This document shows, piece after piece, positions 43,930 to 52,030 of a stretch of DNA of 64,000 nt (position 1 is its first letter; the number at the start of each line of letters is the position of its first letter). The notes beneath the pieces are model-generated. The model saw only the letters and a program-made list of their open reading frames with translations, did no database searches and was not told where the DNA came from. Origin of the DNA: CAYVHB01 sp964450865 (GTDB lineage: Bacteria; Bacillota; Clostridia; Saccharofermentanales; UBA5734); contig CAYVHB010000015.1 in NCBI GenBank assembly GCA_964450865.1, forward strand, positions 13,337 to 77,336, written 5' to 3'. The translations under genes were made by a program, and so were the position numbers.

Positions 43930-44826
43930 TCAGCCCAGCTCAAAGGTGGTGATGCCATAAACCTGATCCCAGTTCAGATCCGGCCGGATGCCGCTGTACA
44001 TGCGGGCTGTTTCAAAGACAAACGTCATGTTCAGCTGTCTGACCAGGGCCATGGCAGCCTGGTTTTCCTCGGAAATATCCAGATAGATCGTGGTATCGGG
44101 ATCACCGGGCGCCAGCGGTACCAGCTCTTGCCGGATGCGTTCAACCAGGCCGAGCAGCAGCACCTCCGCAATCCCGGCGTTGTTGGCGAACAGGGGTCCG
44201 ACTTTGTAGCCACTGGCACAGGCCCGGACTGTGCCAAAACCAAGAATTTGACCGGCTTCGACGTAAGCGAGGGAGCGATGCGATGCGGCAGTCAGCCAGG
44301 CCTGCAGGAATGCATGGCGGGGTGTGGGGAAATGCAGCCGGTCGTAAGCCTCCAGCTGGGCAAACGGCAGGCTGGCCGCATCAATCAGCGGTGAACCGGC
44401 TGGCGGCCCGGACCAGTCAGCAGCCTGGCCGGCATAACGCAGATTGCGGTGTGCCAGCTTGAAACCGGCATGGCGATAATGATCTTGCTGGGCCACGACC
44501 CCATCCAGGCCGATGTTGCAGCCGTCCAGGCGGGCGATTGCCTGGCGGGCCAGGTTCGGCCCGTAAATCGAACCGCGATAAGCGGGCTCAACAATATAGC
44601 AGCCGATAAATCCAAAATCACCGTCCGGTGTATCGCCTGGATAACGGACAGCTGAAACGCAGCCAATGGGCCGGCCGTCCAGCTCGGCGATCAGGAACCC
44701 GGCCGGGTCAGCCGCAAAGAAGCAAGCTTCGTCCGCAAGTCCCGGGTTCCAACCCTCCCTGCGACATTGGTCGATGATGTAGGTCATGTCTGGTTGTGCT
44801 GCATGGCGAATCGTAAAATGGGTCAT
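43930..44826 (-). CDS. GNAT-family N-acetyltransferase (two GNAT units)
   Basis: 298 residues. An N-terminal GNAT unit runs FTIRHAAQPDMTYIIDQCRR, FLIAELDGRPIGCVSAVRYP, FIGCYIVEPAYRGSIYGPNL, with the acetyl-CoA loop less Gly-rich than usual. The C-terminal half (YVEAGQILGFGTVRACASGYKVGPLFAN) is the GNAT-like domain found in YitH/HsdR-type two-domain acetyltransferases. The frame continues upstream, but the family start MTHFTIRHA fits ATG 44826. The acceptor is unknown. It stands alone, convergent with pirin. Confidence 0.82.
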   Translation of the reverse strand: MTHFTIRHAAQPDMTYIIDQCRREGWNPGLADEACFFAADPAGFLIAELDGRPIGCVSAVRYPGDTPDGDFGFIGCYIVEPAYRGSIYGPNLARQAIARLDGCNIGLDGVVAQQDHYRHAGFKLAHRNLRYAGQAADWSGPPAGSPLIDAASLPFAQLEAYDRLHFPTPRHAFLQAWLTAASHRSLAYVEAGQILGFGTVRACASGYKVGPLFANNAGIAEVLLLGLVERIRQELVPLAPGDPDTTIYLDISEENQAAMALVRQLNMTFVFETARMYSGIRPDLNWDQVYGITTFELG

Positions 44827-45246
44827 TCTGGTTACCTGCCTTTTTGCGAGTGTAGGAAGATGGGACTGCATGGTCCGTTTCAAGCCGGCGATTCGTCGAG
44901 CCGCTGCCCGGGATTGAACAGCCTGATCGGCCCCGGTCATGATGGTTTCTAGAACCTGGCCGGCCGGTCATGATGGTTTGCGTGGCTGGCCAGTCATCTT
45001 GAATTGACTGGTCAGCCGGTATGATTTATTGTATAGCCAAAGGCTTGCCAGTGGTAGCATTTGTTTTGAACAGCTGACGATCCATATCGGAAAATTCGGC
45101 TAAATGTCAATGGACAAAACCGGCTTTTAACGATAAACTGAATATGTAAACGAATGACATATCGATGCAGCGCAATATTGCCGATTGAACAGACCGCTGG
45201 CCACCAGGCCAGAACCAGCGTTCCTGACGGAACAGGAAGGAATTGA
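44827..45246. promoter_or_regulatory. 420-base divergent spacer upstream of the branching enzyme
   Basis: Contains a 14-bp exact direct repeat GGTCATGATGGTTT at 44935-44948 and 44966-44979 and a good promoter at 45004-45032. The remaining leader of about 200 bases before glgB is A/T-rich with no ORF or riboswitch that I recognise. Confidence 0.5.
45004..45032 (+). promoter_or_regulatory. Promoter for the branching-enzyme gene
   Basis: -35 TTGACT (45004-45009), a 17-base spacer and -10 TATTGT (45027-45032), giving an untranslated leader of about 205 bases. Confidence 0.55.
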
Positions 45247-47343
45247 ATGGAGAAGATGGAGTCAACGAACGACAAGGCCACCAATGAAAACAATGATATG
45301 CAGGCAGTGCAGACCGGATCAGCTGCCGAATCTTCAGCTGAACCGATGCTGAACATCCTGAAAATAGATCCCTGGCTGTCTCCCTTTGCCGGTGATATCG
45401 AAATGCGGATGAACTGGTATCACGGGGTTAAAAAGGCCTTGCTGGGTGACGGGAACAGCTTCATGAATTTCGCGAATGGTCACCAGTACTATGGATTCCA
45501 TCCGACTGAAGATGGCTGGTATTACCGTGAATGGGCCCCGGCCGCCGAAGCCCTCTTCCTGATGGGCGATTTCAACGGCTGGCATCGCTATACCCATCCC
45601 CTGGAGCGCCGCGATGGTGGGGCCTGGGAGATCTTCATCCCCGGCCGTGATACCCTCAAGCATCTGTCGCGCGTCAAGGTTGTCGTGCGCAGCTTTGGCT
45701 TTGAGCGTGACCGCATTCCCCTGTATATCCGCAAAGTGATCCAGGATCCCAATACCAATGACTTTGCCGGCCAGATCTGGGATCCGGCGCAGCCCTTTGT
45801 CTGGACCGATGCCGGCTTCCGCGTCAATCATGGTGAGTCCCCTTTCATCTATGAGACTCACATCGGCATGGCCCAGGAGAAATATGGCATCGGCACCTAC
45901 CGTGAATTTGCCGACAATATCCTGCCGCGGATTAAAGACCTGGGTTATAACACGGTGCAGATCATGGCGATTACCGAGCACCCGTATTATGCATCCTTCG
46001 GTTATCACGTCTCCAACTACTTCGCAACCTCTTCCTGGTTTGGCGAGCCGGATGATCTCAAGTACCTGATCAACAAGGCGCACGCCATGGGCCTGACGAT
46101 CCTGATGGATATTGTACAGTCCCACGCCGTTAAAAACCTGGCCGAGGGCATCAACGAATTTGACGGGACTGACTACCAGTTCTTCCACTCTGGCGGCCGT
46201 GGCAATCATACCGCCTGGGACTCCAAGCTCTTTGACTACGGCAAGCACGAAGTCATTCATTTCCTGCTTTCCAGCATCAAGTTCTGGATGGAAGAATTCC
46301 ATTTCGACGGCTTCCGCTTCGACGGCGTGACCTCGATGATTTACCAGGATCATGGGCTGGGCACGGCGTTTGACAGCTACGCCAAGTACTTCAGCATGAA
46401 TACGGATATTGACGCCCTGGTCTATCTGCAGTTTGCCAATGAGCTGATCCACGAGATCCGCCCGGATGCGATTTCGATTGCCGAAGACATGAGCGGCTTG
46501 CCGGGTATGTGCCTGCCGATTGCCGACGGCGGTATCGGCTTTGATTATCGCCTCTCGATGGGTATGCCTGATTTCTGGATCAGGACCTTGAAGGGCAAGG
46601 ACGATGACTGGAGCATGAACGGCTTGTGGCACGAATTGAGCGGTGGCCGCCCCGCTGAGAAGCGCATCGGTTACGTCGAATCGCATGACCAGGCCCTTGT
46701 TGGTGACAAAACCCTGATTTTCCGCATGGCTGACAAGGAAATGTACTGGCATATGAGCAAGGACAGCCAGAATCTGGTCATCGAGCGGGCCATTGCCTTG
46801 CACAAGATGATCCGTTTCATTACGGCTGCGCTGGGTTCCGAGGGTTATCTGAACTTCATGGGCAATGAGTTCGGTCATCCGGAATGGATTGATTTCCCGC
46901 GCTGGGGCAACGGCTGGAGCTTCCATCATTGCCGGCGCCAGTGGAGCCTGGCTGACAGCTCGTTCCTGCGTTATTCCGACCTGAATGCCTTTGACAAGGC
47001 CATGGTTCACTTTCTGAAGGAAAATCAGCTGATGGGCGGCGGTGTGCCGCAGGCTCTGTGGATTGATCAGGATCGCAAGGTGATTGCTTTCCGCAAGAAA
47101 GATGATGTCTTTGTCTTCAATTTCCATCCGACCGAATCGTATAATGGCCTGGAGATCCCGATCCATGAGTCTGGCGCTTTCCAGGTTGTCATGGATACGG
47201 ATGAGGGCCGCTTTGGTGGCTTGAGCCGGATCTGGCATCATCTGGTTTATGAGACGACGTCACTGGATATGAATCCGGAGTTTACGGGCATCAAGATTTA
47301 TGTGCCTTGCCGGACTGCCATGGTGCTGAAGAAGATTCGCTGA
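45247..47343 (+). CDS. glgB: 1,4-alpha-glucan branching enzyme, eukaryotic (GH13_8) type
   Basis: 698 residues. After an acidic N-terminus comes a CBM48 module (YREWAPAAEALFLMGDFNGW), then a GH13 barrel with catalytic D359 (GFRFDGVTS), E413 (SIAEDMSGLPG) and D481 (ESHDQALVGD). DIVQSHAVKNLAEGINEFDG, FFHSGGRGNHTAWDSKLFDY and NFMGNEFGHPEWIDFPR follow the pattern of plant, fungal and animal branching enzymes more than bacterial GlgB. It creates alpha-1,6 branches in glycogen. No other glycogen gene is adjacent. GGAAGG precedes ATG 45247. Confidence 0.93.
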   Translation: MEKMESTNDKATNENNDMQAVQTGSAAESSAEPMLNILKIDPWLSPFAGDIEMRMNWYHGVKKALLGDGNSFMNFANGHQYYGFHPTEDGWYYREWAPAAEALFLMGDFNGWHRYTHPLERRDGGAWEIFIPGRDTLKHLSRVKVVVRSFGFERDRIPLYIRKVIQDPNTNDFAGQIWDPAQPFVWTDAGFRVNHGESPFIYETHIGMAQEKYGIGTYREFADNILPRIKDLGYNTVQIMAITEHPYYASFGYHVSNYFATSSWFGEPDDLKYLINKAHAMGLTILMDIVQSHAVKNLAEGINEFDGTDYQFFHSGGRGNHTAWDSKLFDYGKHEVIHFLLSSIKFWMEEFHFDGFRFDGVTSMIYQDHGLGTAFDSYAKYFSMNTDIDALVYLQFANELIHEIRPDAISIAEDMSGLPGMCLPIADGGIGFDYRLSMGMPDFWIRTLKGKDDDWSMNGLWHELSGGRPAEKRIGYVESHDQALVGDKTLIFRMADKEMYWHMSKDSQNLVIERAIALHKMIRFITAALGSEGYLNFMGNEFGHPEWIDFPRWGNGWSFHHCRRQWSLADSSFLRYSDLNAFDKAMVHFLKENQLMGGGVPQALWIDQDRKVIAFRKKDDVFVFNFHPTESYNGLEIPIHESGAFQVVMDTDEGRFGGLSRIWHHLVYETTSLDMNPEFTGIKIYVPCRTAMVLKKIR

Positions 47344-47747
47344 GGTAAACACAGCCCCACCGGTATCGCCGACGGAGGGGCGGCCGGCCCGAGGCCGCGC
47401 GCGTCGCCCGGACATGTCCGCTGGCGCGGACAAACTCGCTTGGGCGCATCGGCCCGGCTCCGGCCTGCTGGTGGCGGGTGGTGGCGAGATAAACACAGCC
47501 CGGCTGGAATTGTGCACCTTGCCCGAACAGGATTGCTCGGGTGCATCGGTTCCAGGCCGGGCTTTTTCGTTTATCCTCTGCCGGGGGTGGGGGTAGATTT
47601 TAACGTGGTGCGTGATTGGGCGGGGTTGACAGAACCCTGCCTTTTTACATTTTCGCTTTGCAGTGAGCAGGGGGGTAGATGTGGCTATCCCGGGGCCGCG
47701 CACGTTGCCCGATCAAGATTGCCCGGGTGAATCGATTCCGGGCTGGA
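47344..47747. repeat. 404-base spacer with repeated hairpin elements
   Basis: GAGGTAAACACAGCCC at 47342 recurs as GAGATAAACACAGCCC at 47486. Three copies of a GC-rich element of the form GCRCSTYGCCCGR, then a hairpin arm and GGGYGMATCG, start near 47400, 47512 and 47698. The middle copy lies within the terminator. No coding frame here has an SD. Confidence 0.55.
47497..47567 (+). terminator. Rho-independent terminator after glgB
   Basis: AGCCCGGCTGG (47497-47507) pairs with CCAGGCCGGGCT (47552-47563, one bulged base), and five T end at 47567. An inner hairpin (GCACC/GGTGC) fills the loop, giving a Y-shaped structure. Confidence 0.7.
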
Positions 47748-48668
47748 TTATTGGCCGATTTTCATGATGGCGATGAGTGTTGTCATGATGCCAAGGCTGA
47801 TGGCGATGGACAGTGAATTGATCAGGCTGGCCAGGGCGCCGTCGCCGCCGCTGCGTTCGGTAAACATGGGTGCCAGTGCTGATGGTGGGGAGAAGAATAC
47901 AATTACCATGACTTGGCGTATGGCCAGTGTGAAGGGTGATAGTTTGTAAAACAGGACGGCCAGTATTGCGGCGCCCAGGTAGCGGGTTGTCAGGACGACA
48001 GCCGCTTTTTGGATGAATGATCGGTTGGCGCGGATATCGAACATCAGACCGACCATCAGCATGGCCATGAAGGCGTTGGCCGCGCCAATGGGAGCGGTCA
48101 GGTTGCTGATAAAGGATGGGATTTTGACCTTGAGCAAGGCGAGTGCCATCATCAGCATGTAGGTGATGAATGGCATGGATTTGAGCAGGATTTTGAGTAG
48201 ACTGCGTGCGGTCAGGCCACCATTCTTTTTCAGCAAGCTTGATACAAAGGCGTATGAGCCGCCGGCGACCATGATTGCGTTGCCGATGTCGATCAGGCTG
48301 GTTACGGCGACGCCAATCGGCCCGACGAAGCTTTGTACGAAGGGCATGGTGAAGGCGCCGATGTTATAACCGGGTGAATTCAGCATGTACAAGGCCCGGG
48401 TTGCATCGCTGCGCTTTCGAGACAGCAGGTAACCGACAGCGAGCATCAGTAAATTGCAGACCAGACCAATCAGGATCATGAAGAAGAGGGCTGAGTCGAG
48501 GGTCAGGCTGGCAAAGCTGGTGACTACCGCGGCCGGTAATGTGATATTCATGACAATATTGGAAATGACACGGTAGTCGCCGGGATGGAAAAATCCTTTC
48601 TTCTTGAGCACAAAGGCCAATGTGATGATTAGCAAGTAGGCTGGTGCCTTGAGTAGAACGGGTGACAT
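47748..48668 (-). CDS. AEC-family (auxin efflux carrier-like) transporter
   Basis: 306 residues, ten helices. Family features include FHPGDYRVISNIVMNITLPAA near helix 2 and NSPGYNIGAFTMPFVQSFVG in the middle, where the crossing unwound helix contains Asn and Pro. VIVFFSPPSALAPMFTERSG lies near the end. Bacterial members move malate, malonate or other organic anions; the substrate cannot be told here. ATG 48668 has AGGGGGA about 11 bases upstream. A duplicate of this start region lies 69 bases upstream with ATA in place of ATG. Confidence 0.88.
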   Translation of the reverse strand: MSPVLLKAPAYLLIITLAFVLKKKGFFHPGDYRVISNIVMNITLPAAVVTSFASLTLDSALFFMILIGLVCNLLMLAVGYLLSRKRSDATRALYMLNSPGYNIGAFTMPFVQSFVGPIGVAVTSLIDIGNAIMVAGGSYAFVSSLLKKNGGLTARSLLKILLKSMPFITYMLMMALALLKVKIPSFISNLTAPIGAANAFMAMLMVGLMFDIRANRSFIQKAAVVLTTRYLGAAILAVLFYKLSPFTLAIRQVMVIVFFSPPSALAPMFTERSGGDGALASLINSLSIAISLGIMTTLIAIMKIGQ

Positions 48669-48763
48669 CTGGATTATTTCCCCCTGTCATGATAAATGGT
48701 CGCAGACAACGGTGAAGATTGGGCCAGGTGGTGATATCTGGATTGTTTCCCCCTGTCTGATAG
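48661..48763. repeat. Duplicated start region of the AEC gene
   Basis: The 33 bases at 48661-48693 (first codons, SD and flank) recur at 48730-48763 with about five changes. The second copy has lost its ATG, so it cannot initiate. Confidence 0.85.
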
Positions 48764-49267
48764 TTCCTCTATTCTGGGTTTATTCGAGTGAATGGGCCGC
48801 ATTTCTGGCGTGCTGTGCAAGGTCCATGTTACACCGAAAGTGAAATATTGTGTTTATTATGCTTTTCCGGGCCTGCAGGATGGTTGCGGGTGCAGACTTT
48901 GCACTGGAAGTGAATGATCATGCTTATCATAGCATATTGCCTGCGATCTGATCTGCAAAGAAGTGGGATGGTTCTGTGGTGTGACTTGATCTGACGGTTA
49001 TTTGTGGGTTGTGACTGGGCGTAGGACTGGGAGTTGGTGGGCGGGTGTCGTCCGGTATCGTCCGGTATCGTCCGGTATCGGCCAGTATCGGCCAGTGTCG
49101 GCGGGTGTCGTCCAGTGTGTGGGTTAGCTGGAAATTTTTTCGGCGGTTGCTGTTCAAACATGCGATAATGATAACATTGGATCAGGTTCTTTGTGTTGCT
49201 GGCCTGGTGTCGGGCGTGTGTCCGGACTTGGATCTGGCGTGGTCTAATGACTGGATTGAGGTGACTG
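48669..49267. other. 599-base divergent spacer without a supported gene
   Basis: Contains the duplicated AEC start region and a 10-bp tandem array. The centre is A/T-rich (CATGCTTATCATAGCATATT around 48920). Open frames crossing it are built on the repeats and lack SDs. Confidence 0.5.
49041..49121. repeat. 10-bp tandem repeat array, about eight units
   Basis: Units of the form TRTCGTCCGG / TRTCGGCCAG run head to tail: three TATCGTCCGG-like units, two TATCGGCCAG-like units, then more diverged TGTCGGCGGG and TGTCGTCCAG. Every unit matches YRTCGKCCRG closely. The period of 10 is near one helical turn. Confidence 0.9.
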
Positions 49268-50143
49268 ATGATGAGATCGCTGCGAGTTATTTTGTCGTTC
49301 CTGGTCATGGTTACTGTCGTACTGTCTTTCTGGGGTGTGGTCTTCGCTGACATGGGTCCGAAGCCGAGTATTTCGATTGTGGTTCGCAATCCGCCGGCTG
49401 ATGTTTATTATCTTGATTTGCTGGTTCATTCTGATGCACCGCTGATGGATGGCCAGGGCTATGATTATCTGCATGATCGTGATCAGCTGGATCCGGCCAA
49501 GCTGGCCCTGCTGACAGCCTACGGGACGGATGGCTGGTATGCCGCGATGGCCAGGGGTACGACCATGCCCATCTGGGGTGATGTGATCGGCCAGCCGGAA
49601 TCCACGCTGACCGGCCGCAGCCAGATGGTTCATACTTTCAGTTATATGGTCCCGGCTGATTTCAAATTCATTATTGTTACGCCGGATAATCAGCTGATTG
49701 TCAGTGAAGTGTTTCATCGCGAGATACTCAATACCGTTATCTATTATGATTATGCCTCGGGCCAGATCAGCCGGCCGTCGCTTTATCTCAACTGGTTGTA
49801 TCATTTTCTCTATACGTTCCTGCCGACCTTGTTGATTGAAGGACTTATTTTGCTGCTGTTCGGTTTTTCGCTGCGCCAGAATGGCCTGGTTTTTTTGCTG
49901 ACGAATCTGGTGACGCAAGTTTTGCTGACTTTAACCATGGGCACGCTGCTGATCAGCCAGGGCAGTTTTGTGTATGTTCTGCTTTTTGGGCCGGCTGAGC
50001 TGGTGGTCCTGATTATTGAAGCGATTGTGTATGCCCTGCTGTTCAAGCAGCACTCGCGAACGCGCCGTGTCGTTTATGCCATCGTCGCCAATATTGTCAG
50101 CGCCGTAGCCAGCCTGGTTATTCCGCTAGTCATTGTTTTGTAA
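49268..50143 (+). CDS. Membrane protein of unknown function with signal peptide and DMGPKPS motif
   Basis: 291 residues. A signal sequence (about 5-27) ends at VFA, and the mature start DMGPKPSISIVVRNPP is a motif I associate with uncharacterised Bacillota membrane proteins. An outside domain of about 150 residues follows, then four helices (about 180-290) and a hydrophobic end. TGAGGTGA lies before ATG 49268. The next gene starts 34 bases downstream and also encodes a membrane protein of unknown role, so they probably work together. Confidence 0.7.
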   Translation: MMRSLRVILSFLVMVTVVLSFWGVVFADMGPKPSISIVVRNPPADVYYLDLLVHSDAPLMDGQGYDYLHDRDQLDPAKLALLTAYGTDGWYAAMARGTTMPIWGDVIGQPESTLTGRSQMVHTFSYMVPADFKFIIVTPDNQLIVSEVFHREILNTVIYYDYASGQISRPSLYLNWLYHFLYTFLPTLLIEGLILLLFGFSLRQNGLVFLLTNLVTQVLLTLTMGTLLISQGSFVYVLLFGPAELVVLIIEAIVYALLFKQHSRTRRVVYAIVANIVSAVASLVIPLVIVL

Positions 50144-50177
50144 GAGAAATGGATCAGACAACAGCGGAGGGTTCTTG

Positions 50178-51662
50178 ATGGCCGATCTGCGCACCGCTTT
50201 TTATCGTGAATTGACCCGGGCTTTCGAGCATGCTGTTGCAGACTATGCCCGGCATCAGCCGCTGGCGCAAGGCTGGCGTATTGTGCCGGTTTTCGATGAG
50301 AGGTTTCCGGATCTGCTTGTCCAGGTTGACGGACGTGTTTATTTTCAGAATTTCCGGATCATTTTCAAGTTTTTGCCTCATGGCCTGTTCGGACAGCAGC
50401 ACTGCCTGCTGGATCTGCAGTTGCAGCTGAGCAGCCAGATTGATGAAAATGCTTATAGCATTTATGATGTGATTGATCTGTTTACTGCTCAAGCGACCCA
50501 TTTCTATACCCTGGCCTGGCTGACAACGGCTGAAGTCCTCGGTCAGGCTGTAGCCTGGCTGGGCCGGCAGCTGGATCTTTATCTGGATGCGATTGGGGCC
50601 GGTGCTGGTGACGCCGCCTGGCGGGAGCAGCTGGAAAAACACGTTGAACGGGACCTGCAGGCATTCTTTGCCTGGGATCAGCCGCCGGAGCCTGAACAGA
50701 TGATGCAGGTGCGCCAGTTGTACCAGCGCCTGATGCGTGAGCGCCTGCTGCTGATTCAGGCTGATCTCCTGCTCAAAGGGGATCTCGTCAAGGCTTGCAG
50801 CCGGCTGAATGGTTTGCGCGGCCGATCACAATATGAGACCCATCTGCTGGCTTATCTGACCTCGCTTCTCCATTCGGCCGGGATCGATGCACCGCCAGTG
50901 GCCGGCCAGTCACGTTCCCGCCATGACCTGCGCCGGGCATCCGCAGCCAGGCTGGCTGCAGCGCTGGCCTGGCCACCGTCTTACGGCGAGAGATGTTTGC
51001 AGATGCATAAACTGGCGACTGATCCGCGGACTGCCCTGGTCATTTACCTGGGCTCATTCCTGATGCTGCCAGCCTGGGGTGGCTTGTTCTGGTTACTTGA
51101 GAAAGTGTTCATCCAGGCTGTTACCCATGGCTGTCTCTATGCCACCGGCCATCCGCTTCTTGCTCTCTTTCCGCCGGCTTTTCTATGCGGCATCGCGATG
51201 ACCTACCATTTGCGTTACTGGTTGTATCGTCTTTTCTTCCAGCATACGGCGAGGCTGCGTATCCGTCTGGATGCCCTGGCCAACAGTCTGGCAACAGACC
51301 GTTTCATGCGTCTGTTTTTTCGCACGATTCTGATTATTTCAGTTATTTATATCCTGCTGCTGGCTCGCAGCAATCTTTGCTTTTACACCGATGGTTTTCG
51401 TGACAATACGGCTATCTTGTCCTGGCAGGGACGCTATTATGACTATCGGGAAATTGCCTGGGTGGAGAAAAGCAGGACCGAGCCGGATAATAGCAGTGAG
51501 GGCGACAATGGCAGCGAGGGGGATGGCAGCCTGGTTTATACGCTGGTCCTGCAGGATGGTCGGCTGATCAGGATTAATGACTATGCATCGTCTGCGACTA
51601 TCAAGGCGCGGATTTTGCCCATCTTGCGGGACGCCGGGGTTCTGATTGAATGGGATTCGTGA
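50178..51662 (+). CDS. Hypothetical membrane protein with PH-like C-terminal domain
   Basis: 494 residues, not recognised. A long cytoplasmic helical N-terminal region (about 1-280, e.g. MRERLLLIQADLLLKGDLVK) is followed by two helices (about 285-305 and 330-350) and a third (about 390-410). The C-terminal domain, FYTDGFRDNTAILSWQGRYY then LVYTLVLQDGRLIRINDY, looks like a bacterial PH (bPH-like) beta-domain, with a short repetitive acidic insert (SSEGDNGSEGDGS). SD GGAGGG precedes ATG 50178. Probably co-transcribed with the previous gene. Confidence 0.65.
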   Translation: MADLRTAFYRELTRAFEHAVADYARHQPLAQGWRIVPVFDERFPDLLVQVDGRVYFQNFRIIFKFLPHGLFGQQHCLLDLQLQLSSQIDENAYSIYDVIDLFTAQATHFYTLAWLTTAEVLGQAVAWLGRQLDLYLDAIGAGAGDAAWREQLEKHVERDLQAFFAWDQPPEPEQMMQVRQLYQRLMRERLLLIQADLLLKGDLVKACSRLNGLRGRSQYETHLLAYLTSLLHSAGIDAPPVAGQSRSRHDLRRASAARLAAALAWPPSYGERCLQMHKLATDPRTALVIYLGSFLMLPAWGGLFWLLEKVFIQAVTHGCLYATGHPLLALFPPAFLCGIAMTYHLRYWLYRLFFQHTARLRIRLDALANSLATDRFMRLFFRTILIISVIYILLLARSNLCFYTDGFRDNTAILSWQGRYYDYREIAWVEKSRTEPDNSSEGDNGSEGDGSLVYTLVLQDGRLIRINDYASSATIKARILPILRDAGVLIEWDS

Positions 51663-52030
51663 CCGGATCGGTCAGTCAGTCAGTCAGGATCCCCGATTGT
51701 CTCAATGCGTATCTGCTGCAGCTGTACTTGGCCCCTTCAATAACCTCGTGGATAAAGCCTCTCATGTAACGGCCTGCCGCTTACCGTCCACCTGTCATTG
51801 ACGCTGTGTAAGGGACCCGGGTGCAGTCCGGTCGTCCAGAATGGGACCGGTCATTTTTTACTGCTGTTGATTGTGATAAAATCAGGTCAATCAAATGAAG
51901 CGGATCATTCATGGATAGATGATGGAATACATATTGACAGCTGACGATGATCAATTGACGAAGAGACGTCGGCTGCAATCAGTGATAGCCGATGATCATG
52001 CAATCAACGGATGAGGGAAAGTAACCGGAT
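51663..52030. other. 368-base spacer upstream of the giant helicase gene
   Basis: Starts with a four-fold GTCA repeat (near 51672) and becomes A/T-rich before the helicase gene. TAAAAT at 51877-51882 may be a -10 element but lacks a convincing -35. GAGGGAAAG precedes the helicase start. No gene is seen. Confidence 0.4.

Noticed and set aside
45334..47241. 635-codon open frame antisense to the branching enzyme
   Set aside because: A mirror of a GC-rich gene with strong third-base bias; no SD, no domain, and the sense strand is a clear GH13 enzyme.
49041..49121. CRISPR array
   Set aside because: Units are 10 bp with no spacers and there are no cas genes.
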